64,000 nucleotides of DNA. Origin: Scytonema sp035967975. Lineage in GTDB: Bacteria > Cyanobacteriota > Cyanobacteriia > Cyanobacteriales > Nostocaceae. The notes below the pieces were generated by a model. The model saw only the letters and a program-made list of their open reading frames with translations. It did not search any database and was not told the DNA's origin. The stretch lies in contig JAWQFQ010000028.1 of the NCBI GenBank assembly GCA_035967975.1, forward strand, positions 1 to 64,000, in the 5' to 3' direction. Position numbers and translations under genes: made by a program. Shown in pieces: positions 1-9,118 of the stretch. Every line of letters starts with the position of its first letter. Position 1 is the first letter of the stretch.

Positions 1-534
1 ATCCCACGCTTCTCCTTCGGAGTAAGACGTGGGGCTTCTTTTGGTTTAAGCTAAGCAAAAATTTGAAACCCGGTATCTCTAGGATACCAGGCTTCTGGGA
101 ACTTTAACGACAAGTATTGGAATGTATCTTACATTTCATACGTTTTTTAGGTTGTGACCATATATAAGAAAAAAATTATGTATAAAAATTATCTTTGAGA
201 AAGTATTACGTACGAATTAAACTCAGAGGATGCTCCCTGGAAGATAAATACTGTTCGGTTACAGATGGTTAAAGCTCTAGAAACCCGGTTTCATAAAAGT
301 TATCGGGATTTTAATTTTCGCGTTTCCCTTGGAGTATTGGATTGAAGATAAGAAGAGATTGTGGAATTCAGGAATACTTGACAGAAAGGACAAGCAATTA
401 GCTTTTCGCTTTTATCTCTTGAGTGACTGCTGAAAGCTGACGGCTGATAGCTGAATGCTTACAAACTAAAAATATTAAAAAAAACTTATTGATGAATATT
501 TAGAGCTATTCCATTGTATTGTGGTCTTTAAAAC
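1..534. other. Intergenic region with hairpin and repeat fragments
   Basis: No gene is seen. At 3-34 a hairpin pairs CCCACG with CGTGGG around an inner CTCC-TTCG-GGAG-like stem and is followed by GGGGCTTCTTTT. It resembles a terminator, or the right-end hairpin of an IS200/IS605 element lying upstream. A similar hairpin sits at 47191-47211. Degenerate copies of the AGAAACCCGG palindrome family lie at about 65-96 and 279-310. GCTGA-type short repeats lie at 425-465. Confidence 0.5.
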
Positions 535-558
535 TTGAAAAAAGTTGAACAAAAAACT

Positions 559-1410
559 ATGAATCTGAATGAGATTGGTCAGGTTGCTATCACACTGTTA
601 ACAGGGTTTGGACTGAAGCTTTTAGGTGCGATCGTATTATGGTTCGTAGGTCAAAAGCTGATTAACTTTGCTGTGAAGCTCATAAAGCGTGGTTTTAAAA
701 GTCAGCACATCGATCCAACACTTGTTCACTATCTTATCAATATAATTTCCGTTACGCTGCGGATTATTCTAGTTGTTGCACTTCTCGGTTTCTTCGGGAT
801 TGAAACAACCTCCTTTGCTGCTTTACTCGCAGCGGCTGGCGTTGCTATTGGTGCAGCATGGGGTGGACTACTAGCAAACTTTGCAGCGGGTGCTTTCTTG
901 GTTATGTTGCGACCGTTTAAAGTTGGTGACTTCATTACAGCTGGAGGCGTTACAGGAACGGTTACCGAAATTGGACTGTTCGCAACTACCATCAATACAC
1001 CCGACAATGTTATGACTATTGTTGGTAATAACAAGATATTTTCAGATAATATTCAAAACTTTTCAGTAAATCCTTACCGTCGGGTTGACTTGGTAGCTCA
1101 ACTTCATCATAATGTTGACCACAATCAAGCCATCCAACTCTTGAAGGGAAGAATTAGCCAAATTCCCAACGTTCTTGCAGATCCAGCACCAGATGTAGAA
1201 ATCTTAGAGTTCAACTTGGCTGGTCCACTGCTGGCGGTGCGTCCCTACTGTAATAATGACAACTACTGGCAAGTGTATTTTGACACCAATAGAATTATAC
1301 GGGAAACCTTCGGAGAAGCAGGTTATCCGGTTCCCGAACAACGCTATGCAGTTAGTAATTCTCACAGTATGATGGATACTATTATCCAGCAGCCACCTCT
1401 AACAAACTGA
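559..1410 (+). CDS. Small-conductance mechanosensitive channel (MscS family)
   Basis: A membrane channel that opens under membrane tension and releases solutes on hypo-osmotic shock. The N-terminal third has hydrophobic segments. The Gly/Ala-rich pore helix (AAAGVAIGAAWGGLLANFAAG) is the MscS signature, followed by the beta-domain (RPFKVGDFITAGGVTG, PDNVMTIVGNNKI) and an alpha/beta C-terminal domain. About 283 residues is normal for the short MscS class. The frame is open from a TTG at 535. I prefer the ATG at 559 because the eight residues before it look non-conserved. It stands alone, with repeat-rich DNA on both sides. Family assignment is firm; the conductance class is not known. Confidence 0.9.
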   Translation: MNLNEIGQVAITLLTGFGLKLLGAIVLWFVGQKLINFAVKLIKRGFKSQHIDPTLVHYLINIISVTLRIILVVALLGFFGIETTSFAALLAAAGVAIGAAWGGLLANFAAGAFLVMLRPFKVGDFITAGGVTGTVTEIGLFATTINTPDNVMTIVGNNKIFSDNIQNFSVNPYRRVDLVAQLHHNVDHNQAIQLLKGRISQIPNVLADPAPDVEILEFNLAGPLLAVRPYCNNDNYWQVYFDTNRIIRETFGEAGYPVPEQRYAVSNSHSMMDTIIQQPPLTN

Positions 1411-1520
1411 TTCTGGAGTGAAAAATAGAGGTGTAGGGTGTAGGAATGAAAATCTTTATTTCCCCTACACCCCATACCCCACCCCTTACAGGTGTAGGTT
1501 TTTTACATATCAATCTAGAA

Positions 1521-1664
1521 TGGGTAAGACTTGGAAGACACGGAGGGAAAGTGGACACCGAAGAGATAGAAATACGTAATTATACTTAATTATTTATCGC
1601 TTTAGGGTAAAAAAACTTCCTGGTCTACTTTCCTTCCTTGTCCTCCAAGTCTTGCCAATACCCA
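1521..1664. repeat. MITE-like inverted-repeat element
   Basis: Two imperfect arms of about 40 bp face each other. The left arm begins TGGGTAAGACTTGGAAGACA. The right arm, read on the other strand, begins TGGCAAGACTTGGAGGACAA. They flank about 55 bp of AT-rich DNA. The roughly 144-bp structure has no coding capacity and lies between the MscS gene and holB. It could be a non-autonomous transposon or fold as a long RNA hairpin. Confidence 0.55.
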
Positions 1665-1715
1665 AGAGTAAAAAACCTACCCTTGTGAGATCCCCCACCC
1701 CCCACACCCTATATA

Positions 1716-2642
1716 ATGATTCACTCATTTGCTCCACTTATAGGACAGCCACAGGCAGTAGAATTATTAACACAAGCTGTAGCACGCAACCGAATTGCTC
1801 CAGCGTATTTGTTTGTGGGTGCAGATGGTGTGGGTAAGAGTTTAGCCGCACGGTGTTTTGTGGAATTAGTTTTTGGTACAACTGACAAACGGGTGCGTCA
1901 AGGAAATCACCCAGATTTATTATGGGTACAGCCCACTTACCAGCACCAAGGACAACGTCTGACAGCAAAAGAAGCGGAAGAAAAAGGACTCAAGCGCAAA
2001 GCACCACCCGTGATTCGCTTAGAGCAAATTCGGGAAATTACCGCGTTTCTCAGCCGTCCGCCCTTAGAAAAACTAAGAAATATGGTAGTCTTAGAGCAAG
2101 CAGAAACGATGGCAGAAGCTGCAGCTAACGCTTTGCTTAAGACTTTGGAAGAACCTGGACAAGCAACTTTGATTTTAATTGCACCTTCACCAGAGTCTTT
2201 GTTGTCAACTATCGTGTCTCGCTGTCAGCGCATTCCATTTTATCGCTTAGATACGGCAGCGATGGCTCAGGTACTCAGGCAAACAGGACACGAAGAAATT
2301 TTGAAGCATCCAGAAGTGTTGAGTGTTGCAGCTGGGAGTCCCGGAGATGCGATCGCATCCTACCACCAACTACAAGCGATTCCTCCTGATTTACTACAAG
2401 CAGTGACAAAAGCGCCTGCATCTTACCGTCAAGCTTTAGAATTAGCCAAACAAATTGATAAGAATTTAGATACAGAAGCCCAGTTATGGTTAATTGGTTA
2501 TTTACAACAGTTTTACTGGCAGCAATGGCATCAGCCTAACATTATCACACAACTGGAACAGGCTCGCAAATCATTGCTTTGTTATGCTCAACCGCGTCTT
2601 GTTTGGGAATGTACACTTTTGTCATTTGTAGCTAATGGTTAA
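1716..2642 (+). CDS. holB: DNA polymerase III delta-prime subunit (clamp-loader ATPase)
   Basis: A subunit of the clamp loader that places the sliding clamp on primed DNA. It is an AAA+ protein: Walker A GADGVGKS at residues 35-42, a sensor/Walker B region around LEQAETMAEAAANALLKTLEEP, and the clamp-loader SRC motif in STIVSRCQRIPF. The zinc-module region is shortened (GNHPDLLWVQPTYQ with few cysteines), as in cyanobacterial homologues. At 308 residues it is slightly shorter than the E. coli subunit. Start at the ATG at 1716, in ACCCTATATAATG. Monocistronic in this window. dnaX-type gamma/tau is excluded by the short C-terminus. Confidence 0.85.
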   Translation: MIHSFAPLIGQPQAVELLTQAVARNRIAPAYLFVGADGVGKSLAARCFVELVFGTTDKRVRQGNHPDLLWVQPTYQHQGQRLTAKEAEEKGLKRKAPPVIRLEQIREITAFLSRPPLEKLRNMVVLEQAETMAEAAANALLKTLEEPGQATLILIAPSPESLLSTIVSRCQRIPFYRLDTAAMAQVLRQTGHEEILKHPEVLSVAAGSPGDAIASYHQLQAIPPDLLQAVTKAPASYRQALELAKQIDKNLDTEAQLWLIGYLQQFYWQQWHQPNIITQLEQARKSLLCYAQPRLVWECTLLSFVANG

Positions 2643-3233
2643 TGGCTAATGGTGTTAATTACTAGCTATTCGCATTTAACTATTAAAGAAATAATACATT
2701 TATTAAAGAATAATAAATAATTGTTAGCTTTAGTTTGTAGTTACATTTTGAACTAGAAACTCGTATTGACTGTTTGTTCATTTCAGTATAGTTTAATCTT
2801 GTGTGCGCGAAAAACAGCCTAGTTCAATCCAGTTGTAATTTCTAGTTACTTGATAGCTGGGTAAGAAGCGGAGGAACCAACCCTTGGGGCGAATCTTATT
2901 GAGGTGAGGAGTGAGCAGTGAGTAGCTCCAACACAGGCTCTTATGTCTATAAAATTAACATGAGCAATTTTTCGGATTCTGGTTGAAATGGCTAGAAAAG
3001 AGTCATGAGTTAGTCGCAATTCAAATATACCGTCTAAAGGTAGGCTTCTAGCCTCTAATAAGTACCTACGCAAAATATTTAGCTATTTTTTTCATTGAGA
3101 TTGACATGGTTGTATCCCCGTCCCATTGCCTATTGCCTATTGCCTATTGCCTATTGCCTACTGCCCTTCTCAACTAGATAATTTATTTTGCACAACTACT
3201 TATACCTATCTTACTAACAATTGAGGAAAAGAA
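2643..3233. other. Intergenic region with riboswitch candidate and TTGCCTA tandem repeat
   Basis: No convincing gene. It contains a possible c-di-AMP riboswitch (2810-3065, listed separately). At about 3126-3162 there is a heptanucleotide tandem repeat of TTGCCTA, typical of the short tandem repeats in Nostocales spacers. Confidence 0.5.
2810..3065 (+). promoter_or_regulatory. Possible ydaO/yuaA-type (c-di-AMP) riboswitch, perhaps degenerate
   Basis: The conserved blocks of this class appear in order: CCTAGTTCAATCCAG (compare CGCCgAAUCC), GCTGGGTAAG, GCGGAGGAACCAA and TTGGGGCGAATC, then GGAG-like and CTAGCC segments. The ydaO class binds c-di-AMP and usually controls cell-wall or potassium genes. 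Here the next gene encodes an 81-residue unknown protein about 150 bp downstream. I compared from memory and did not fold the RNA. It may be a decayed copy. Confidence 0.4.
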
Positions 3234-3479
3234 ATGCCTATCAAGAATCGAACTTTCTTTACTGAATATGTAAACTTCTTACCAGATAGCCAATTTAAGT
3301 TAATTGGAGAGTGTGCGGGGAAAAAGCTTTTCTTAATTGGAAGAACAAAAGGCTACGGCGATCCCATTGTCGCAACAAGTCAAACTGATGAGCCTAGCAA
3401 AGAAGATTTATACGCCTATGACCTTTATGAATTAATGAAGCTTAGTCAAGAACCAGTGAAAATTCTCGCGGAAATTTAA
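3234..3479 (+). CDS. Small conserved hypothetical protein (81 aa)
   Basis: I do not recognise a named family. The 81-residue protein is soluble and has no membrane segment. The N-terminus is basic to mixed (MPIKNRTFF) and the C-terminus is acidic (EPSKEDLYAYDLYELMKL). The start is well supported by the upstream GAGGAAAAG, six bases before ATG. Coding signal is good: even composition and no repeat-derived sequence. It is followed 115 bp later by glgP on the same strand. If the upstream riboswitch candidate is real, this is the gene it would control. Confidence 0.6.
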   Translation: MPIKNRTFFTEYVNFLPDSQFKLIGECAGKKLFLIGRTKGYGDPIVATSQTDEPSKEDLYAYDLYELMKLSQEPVKILAEI

Positions 3480-3595
3480 AACCTCGGCTAGAGGAAGAAT
3501 AGCCTTTGTGCTTTTAAAGTAGCTGCTATGGTGACATCAAATCGTCTGGATTTGACATGAGTTGCCTGACCTTCAGTCATTGAAAAATTGCAATC

Positions 3596-6208
3596 ATGAA
3601 TAGTAGCAACGGCTTGAAACAGCACGATGGTAAAAACACGCCTGGTTGGAAAAGGCACCATTGCCGTACGGAACATGTTTCCGTTCAAGTGCAGGACGAT
3701 CGCACTGGAATGGATGTAGAGACTCTCAAACGCGCTTTTTTAGATAACCTCTACTATATCCAAGCGAAAGATAAAGGATGGGCTACAGCACACGATTATT
3801 TTATGGCTCTGTCATATACTGTGCGCGATCGCCTACTAAACCGCTGGATTAAAACAGTAGAACAAACATACTTCCGTAAAGATGTAAAAGTTGTATGCTA
3901 CCTATCTGCTGAATACCTCATTGGACCACAACTAGGCAAAAACCTCATTAACGTGGGTATTTACGAACAAGCCCGTCAAGTCGTACAAGAGTGTGCGGGA
4001 TTGGATTTGTACGATTTGCAGGAACAGGAGGATGAACCAGGATTGGGTAACGGTGGTTTGGGAAGACTAGCAGCTTGTTTTTTAGATTCCCTTTCAACTT
4101 TGGAAATACCCGCTATTGGCTATGGTATCCGTTACGATTATGGAATTTTCAAACAAGAGATTCACAATGGTATGCAAGCAGAAGTTCCCGATCGCTGGTT
4201 GCGCTTTGGTAACCCTTGGGAAATTCCACGTCCTGACTACAATGTAGAAGTTAAATTTGGCGGACATACCGAACCTTACGTTGACGAACACGGACGCTAC
4301 CAAGTGCGTTGGATTTCCAAAAGAACCGTATTGGGTACGCCCTATGACATTCCTATAGTAGGTTACAATTCAAACACGGTAAATTCCCTGCGTTTGTGGA
4401 GTGCCAAAGCCAGTGAAGACTTTCACCTCCAGATTTTCAACAGTGGAGACTTTGCTAATGCTGTGGCGGATAAAGTTTACTCAGAGAATATTACCAAAGT
4501 TCTTTATCCTAACGATCAGAACTACCAAGGTAGGGAACTGCGCCTCATGCAGGAATACTTCTTCGTGGCTTGTTCATTACAAGATGTTATCCGCAATTAC
4601 CTGCAAAGTCACGATCGCTTTGACCACTTCCCTGATAAATGTGCTATCCAAATCAACGATACTCATCCCGCAGTTGGTATTGCCGAACTGATGCGGTTAC
4701 TGGTAGATGTACATCAACTAGGATGGGAAAAAGCTTGGGATATCACTCAAAAATCTTTTGGTTTCACCAATCATACTTTATTGCCAGAAGCACTAGAAAC
4801 CTGGTCTATAAGTATATTTGGTGGGCTTCTACCCCGACATCTAGAAATTATTTTTGAGATTAATCAACGTTTCTTGGATCGAGTTCGTGCTAAATACCCT
4901 GGAGATATTGAAAAAGTCGCCCGACTGTCACTGATAGAAGAAGGCGCAGAGAAAAAGGTCAGAATGGCTCATCTTGCTTGTGTTGGAAGTCATGCTATCA
5001 ATGGTGTAGCGGGATTACACACGCAACTGTTGAAGAAATTTCTGTTTCGAGACTTCTACGAACTGTTCCCAGACAAATTCACCAATAAAACTAACGGAGT
5101 TACTCCCCGGCGTTGGTTGTTGATTGCTAATCCCAAACTCTCCTTGCTCATTACAAATAAACTCGGTAAGGGGTGGATCAAGAATTTAGAGGAACTTAAG
5201 CAGTTAGAAACATATGCAGATGATGCCGAGTTTCGTGCCAAATGGCAACAAATGAAATTGGAAAACAAGAATGACTTAGCAGAGTACATTTTGCAAACAA
5301 CTGGTGTGAATGTGGATGCTAATTCCTTATTTGATATTCAGGTAAAGCGAATCCACGAGTACAAGCGCCAACATTTGAATGTGCTGCGCGTTATAACTCT
5401 ATACAACCAAATCAAACAAAATCCAAGTACTAACATTATACCACGAACTGTGATTTTTGCGGGTAAGGCTGCACCAGGTTATGTAATGGCAAAACTTATC
5501 ATTCGGCTGATTAATGCAGTCGCAGATGTTGTTAATAATGACCCTGAGATTGATAATCGCCTGAAGGTTGTTTTTTTGGAAAACTACAATGTGACCGTAG
5601 CACAACGCATCTTTCCAGCTGCCGAGCTTTCCGAACAAATATCAACTGCTGGGAAAGAAGCCTCTGGTACAAGTAACATGAAGTTCGCAATGAATGGAGC
5701 GCTGACTATTGGTACCCTAGATGGGGCTAATGTTGAAATTCGCGATCGCGTTGGACATGAAAACTTTTTCCTATTTGGACTCAATGAAGAGCAAATCTCA
5801 CAAATGAAAGCCCAGGGGTACAATCCGTGGGATTACTATAATACTCATCCCCAGCTTAGACAAGCAATTGAACAGATTGCATCGGGTTACTTCTCCAACG
5901 GCGATAGAAATTTATTTCAACCACTTGTAGATTCCTTGAAAAACCAGGATGATTATATGCTGTTTGCAGACTATCAGTCCTACTTAGAGTGTCAGCAGAG
6001 AGTAGACGAAGCCTATCGCGATCGCGATCGCTGGTTGCGGATGTCAATTCTCAATTCTGCTCGCACGGGCTACTTTTCTTCAGATCGAACAATTCGCGAG
6101 TATGCGCGAGATATCTGGGATGTTCAAGCCGTACCTGTGACTTTGGAAGATGGTCATGAACATGATGCAGCAGTTAGACTTAGAGCACAATTAGCAAGTG
6201 TTGAATAA
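3596..6208 (+). CDS. glgP: Glycogen/alpha-glucan phosphorylase
   Basis: Catalyses phosphorolysis of alpha-1,4-glucans to glucose-1-phosphate, mobilising glycogen in the cytoplasm. The fold is the GT35 family. The N-terminal domain has NGGLGRLAACFLDSL and GYGIRYDYGIFKQ. The PLP site is in the C-terminal domain, with the lysine in EASGTSNMKFAMNGA. INDTHPAVGIAELMR and VKRIHEYKRQ are also conserved. At 870 residues it is slightly longer than usual. The first 30 residues look unconserved, and the true start may lie nearer the VQDDRTGMDVETLKRAF segment. No allosteric phosphorylation site is evident, as expected for bacterial enzymes. It stands alone, followed by a hairpin at 6266-6283. Confidence 0.95.
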   Translation: MNSSNGLKQHDGKNTPGWKRHHCRTEHVSVQVQDDRTGMDVETLKRAFLDNLYYIQAKDKGWATAHDYFMALSYTVRDRLLNRWIKTVEQTYFRKDVKVVCYLSAEYLIGPQLGKNLINVGIYEQARQVVQECAGLDLYDLQEQEDEPGLGNGGLGRLAACFLDSLSTLEIPAIGYGIRYDYGIFKQEIHNGMQAEVPDRWLRFGNPWEIPRPDYNVEVKFGGHTEPYVDEHGRYQVRWISKRTVLGTPYDIPIVGYNSNTVNSLRLWSAKASEDFHLQIFNSGDFANAVADKVYSENITKVLYPNDQNYQGRELRLMQEYFFVACSLQDVIRNYLQSHDRFDHFPDKCAIQINDTHPAVGIAELMRLLVDVHQLGWEKAWDITQKSFGFTNHTLLPEALETWSISIFGGLLPRHLEIIFEINQRFLDRVRAKYPGDIEKVARLSLIEEGAEKKVRMAHLACVGSHAINGVAGLHTQLLKKFLFRDFYELFPDKFTNKTNGVTPRRWLLIANPKLSLLITNKLGKGWIKNLEELKQLETYADDAEFRAKWQQMKLENKNDLAEYILQTTGVNVDANSLFDIQVKRIHEYKRQHLNVLRVITLYNQIKQNPSTNIIPRTVIFAGKAAPGYVMAKLIIRLINAVADVVNNDPEIDNRLKVVFLENYNVTVAQRIFPAAELSEQISTAGKEASGTSNMKFAMNGALTIGTLDGANVEIRDRVGHENFFLFGLNEEQISQMKAQGYNPWDYYNTHPQLRQAIEQIASGYFSNGDRNLFQPLVDSLKNQDDYMLFADYQSYLECQQRVDEAYRDRDRWLRMSILNSARTGYFSSDRTIREYARDIWDVQAVPVTLEDGHEHDAAVRLRAQLASVE

Positions 6209-6265
6209 AATTCATAACTATTCAACCCTCAGCCAAATAAAAAGTCTTCAAACATTTCTTGTGGT

Positions 6266-6283
6266 ACGGGCGTCCTCGCCCGT
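6266..6283. repeat. Hairpin repeat ACGGGC-loop-GCCCGT
   Basis: A perfect stem within the conserved context TTTCTTGTGGT. The same context recurs at 42253-42270 with an identical stem and at 44432-44448 with a different but still complementary stem. It lies 57 bp after the glgP stop and may act as a terminator. It belongs to a dispersed repeat family. Confidence 0.6.
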
Positions 6284-6469
6284 GGGTGAACGAGTGGTAC
6301 CAATAAGGAAAGAGTGAAAATTAGAAACCCGGTATCTCCAAGAATACGGGTTTCTAACTCCTCAACGATTACCTAATTGCTCTCTTATGGTAGAGGAAAA
6401 ATACAAGGAAAGCATTCATAATTTAGTTAAAAAATATTATGTAAACGGCTAAAAACAAAGTAAAATCAT

Positions 6470-7705
6470 ATGAAACCGCAACAACCAAAAGTAAGGAGAA
6501 TCAATAGATCGGGTAAGTCCTTTTGGAAAAAACCAGTCACCCATTTATTACTCCCTCTATTTGGAGGTGGGATAGCATTTTTAAGTGGTTGTGAAATCAC
6601 TCGTAATACTTCATCCCCACAAGTAGAAGATGGCGTTCAGCAAACGCAGGAGGTAAGCGATCGCTCTGTTGCTCCTACTCCAGAAGATAGAAATTTTGTA
6701 GTTGATGTTGTCAACAGGGTTGAACCTGCGGTAGTACAAATCAATACCGCCCGAACTGTAAAAACTGAAATACCAGAAATATATAGCGACCCGTTCTTTC
6801 GGCGGTTCTTTGGCGGACAGGTACCGACACAGCAACGCGAGAGAGTTGTGCGAGGTCTTGGCTCTGGCTTTGTGATTGAGCCGGATGGCGTCATTTTGAC
6901 CAATGCTCACGTTGTTAACAACGCTGATAGTGTAGAAGTCAGGTTTTCTAACGGTCAGACTTTAGAGGGGAAAGTGTTAGGACAAGACACTGTTACTGAT
7001 ATTGCAGTCGTAAAAGTGTCAGCTAATAATCTACCTACGGTAGGACTAGGAAACTCGAAGGCGGTACAACCAGGACAGTGGGCGATCGCGATCGGTAATC
7101 CTTTAGGGTTGGAAGAAACCGTTACTGTAGGTGTTGTCAGCGCTACAGATCGTTCTGCTAGCGATCTTGGTGCGACCGACCGACGTTTTGGCTTAATTCA
7201 AACGGATGCTGCTATTAATCCTGGAAACTCTGGGGGTCCTTTGCTTAACGCCCGTGGTGAAGTTATTGGAGTTAACACAGCTATTATCAGTGGTGCTCAA
7301 GGATTGGGCTTTGCTATTCCTATCGATCAAGCTCAAAGAATAGCCCAACAACTCATTACTGAAGGTAAAGTTGAACATCCTTATCTAGGTGTTCAGATGA
7401 TACCCCTCACACCAGAACTAAAACAACAGATTAACACAAGTCCTAACACGAACACCCGCATACAAGCAGACCAAGGTATTCTCATTGTCCGTGTTGTTCC
7501 TGGTTCTCCGGCTGACAGAGCAGGGCTACGTTCGGGAGATGTGATTCAAGAAATTAACAATCAACCTGTCACTACAGCTGATGCTGTGCAGCAGATAGTC
7601 GAGAAGAGCGGGGTGGATAGCACCTTACAAATACAAGTACAACGTAATCAGAGGAATTTGCAAGTAGCAGTACAACCCGGACCCTTACCTGCACCAAGTG
7701 AGTAA
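6470..7705 (+). CDS. HtrA/Deg-type serine protease with PDZ domain
   Basis: A periplasmic or thylakoid-lumen quality-control protease of the HhoA/HhoB/HtrA group. The N-terminus has a basic start, a hydrophobic segment (LLLPLFGGGIAFLSG) and a Cys at residue 41 that could be a lipid-attachment site. The trypsin-like domain has His147 (TNAHVV), Asp177 (TVTDIAVV) and Ser254 (NPGNSGGPL). One PDZ domain follows (about residues 305-400, with GSPADRAGLRSGDVI). At 411 residues this is the normal size for cyanobacterial Deg proteases. It is monocistronic. The stop codon abuts a repeat element that begins at 7706. Confidence 0.93.
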   Translation: MKPQQPKVRRINRSGKSFWKKPVTHLLLPLFGGGIAFLSGCEITRNTSSPQVEDGVQQTQEVSDRSVAPTPEDRNFVVDVVNRVEPAVVQINTARTVKTEIPEIYSDPFFRRFFGGQVPTQQRERVVRGLGSGFVIEPDGVILTNAHVVNNADSVEVRFSNGQTLEGKVLGQDTVTDIAVVKVSANNLPTVGLGNSKAVQPGQWAIAIGNPLGLEETVTVGVVSATDRSASDLGATDRRFGLIQTDAAINPGNSGGPLLNARGEVIGVNTAIISGAQGLGFAIPIDQAQRIAQQLITEGKVEHPYLGVQMIPLTPELKQQINTSPNTNTRIQADQGILIVRVVPGSPADRAGLRSGDVIQEINNQPVTTADAVQQIVEKSGVDSTLQIQVQRNQRNLQVAVQPGPLPAPSE

Positions 7706-7834
7706 TATAGGAATCCGGTTTGATTTCTGAACTGATTCGTGTAGGCAGGCAATAGGGAATAGGCAACAGGCAACAGGAAATTAGGTCTTGCGAATGGTAC
7801 GGAATTTTTTCACAAATCAAATAGGAGTCCTATA
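7706..7834. repeat. 129-bp MITE-like element (TATAGGAATCC family), copy 1
   Basis: The element starts TATAGGAATCCGGTTTGATT and ends AATCAAATAGGAGTCCTATA, so its ends are imperfect inverted repeats of about 20 bp. A second copy of the same length lies at 60896-61024. The interior holds the short repeat GGCAATAGG/GGCAACAGG. It begins right after the protease stop codon and could serve as its transcript end. Confidence 0.65.
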
Positions 7835-7926
7835 TATAGCAATCCTAAATCATTTGTAAAAAATTTTAGTGGCTATTAGCTATTAGCAGTCCTGATGAAA
7901 ATTTTACATTTTTTTAGGTTTGCTAT
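7835..7926. repeat. TATAGCAATCCTAAAT-family inverted-repeat element
   Basis: Left end TATAGCAATCCTAAATCATT; right end TTAGGTTTGCTAT, inverted. The interior holds TATTAGC repeats. It directly abuts the 129-bp element. A longer copy is at 58836-58972, a partial right half at 36548-36588, and a related element at 61029-61164. Confidence 0.55.
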
Positions 7927-8011
7927 GGTAGAAAAGGCAAAAGTCAAAAGAAAAGCTAACATCACCTTTGCCCGAATCTGTGCATCTTTTGGTCGCGGAG
8001 TGACTCAATTC

Positions 8012-9118
8012 TCACTTTCTATCTTCAACGACAACTTCAATACTGGGTTGACTATTCTCATCAGTTTCTACATCGCGACGGCGTTTTTTTCTTGGTCCTT
8101 GATGCCAATCATTTAAAACATCTTTGACTAAAACTTCTTGAATCCAAATTTGAAAAACAATGACAAGAGGTATAGCAAGAAACAGCCCTAAAAATCCGAA
8201 AAATGACGCAAACACTACCACTGCTAACAAGGTTACTACCGGCAGTAGCGATACTTGAGACTCCATAATTAAAGGTACAACCACAAGACTTTCAATTTGC
8301 TGAATTCCAAAGTATAATGCTACGACTGCACCTGCTTTCCAAGGTGCATCAAGCAGTGCCATTAGCACGGGTGGAATCACACTTAATGTTGGTCCAACAT
8401 TAGGGATAAACTCTAGCAATCCTGCTAAAACTGCATTGATAAGTGGTAGTCTTACTCCTAAGAGTAACAAACCAATGTAGCTTAAAACACCTATAAGTAA
8501 CATGGTGAGAAGTGTGCCTTTAATCCAACCAACCAAAGACTTTGCACACTTAGAGAGGATTTCATCGACTCGCCGTCGGTAGAAGGCAGGAAATAGCAGT
8601 ATAAATCCCTGTCGATATGGTGAGGGATTTGCCAAAAGCATAATCGTTAGAGCCAAGAACAGTAAAAAGTACAGAATAATGTTCAATGAGTTTCTGATAA
8701 ACGCAAAGAAATTATTCAGTATCTGATTTAACCATGATTGTAGACCTTGAGTTAAATATCTTAGACCGCGAATTTCCTCTAAGGCTTGTTCTGGAATCAC
8801 ATCTCGTAGCCAAGTGTTCCAATAACGGATACGATCTAATACATTGGGCATAATGTCAGTTAATTCTTGCAATTGATTAATAAGACGTGGTGCTATTAAG
8901 GCTAAAAAGCCCGCTAAAATAATCAGTAGAAGAATAACTGTTATGGCAATTGCAAAACCTCGTTTGATACGCACTTTTTGTAAAAGTTGCACAACTTGGT
9001 TTAAAACTGTTGCCAAGACTACAGCAGCAAACAAAATTAAAACGATTTGCCGAATTTGCCATAAGATGTAAAGAGATATGACAAGGGCAAGAAAGCCTAT
9101 CAATTGCCCAATTCGCAC
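8012..9118 (-). CDS. AI-2E family transporter (PerM/UPF0118 type membrane protein)
   Basis: A polytopic inner-membrane protein of the family that includes TqsA (autoinducer-2 export) and sodium/proton antiporter-like members. Substrate cannot be told from sequence. About eight hydrophobic segments are visible. Family landmarks are GFLALIAPRLINQL, LEFIPNVGPTLSVIPPVLMAL and PLVVVPLIMESQVSLLPVVTLLAV. 368 residues is normal. It starts at GTG 9118, preceded by GGAGG at a good distance (GGAGGTGAAGCT). The C-terminus is charged and disordered (GPRKKRRRDVETDENS). It is transcribed alone. Confidence 0.88.
   Translation of the reverse strand: MRIGQLIGFLALVISLYILWQIRQIVLILFAAVVLATVLNQVVQLLQKVRIKRGFAIAITVILLLIILAGFLALIAPRLINQLQELTDIMPNVLDRIRYWNTWLRDVIPEQALEEIRGLRYLTQGLQSWLNQILNNFFAFIRNSLNIILYFLLFLALTIMLLANPSPYRQGFILLFPAFYRRRVDEILSKCAKSLVGWIKGTLLTMLLIGVLSYIGLLLLGVRLPLINAVLAGLLEFIPNVGPTLSVIPPVLMALLDAPWKAGAVVALYFGIQQIESLVVVPLIMESQVSLLPVVTLLAVVVFASFFGFLGLFLAIPLVIVFQIWIQEVLVKDVLNDWHQGPRKKRRRDVETDENSQPSIEVVVEDRK

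Noticed and set aside
3..34. Right end of an IS200/IS605 element with a TnpB gene
   Set aside because: The hairpin fits, but no transposase or TnpB is present in the window on either side; kept only as a hairpin. The hairpin at 47191-47211 is treated the same way.
7895..8116. 73-codon plus-strand frame overlapping the AI-2E transporter end
   Set aside because: More than 100 bp lies antisense to the well-supported transporter gene and the start lies in a repeat element.
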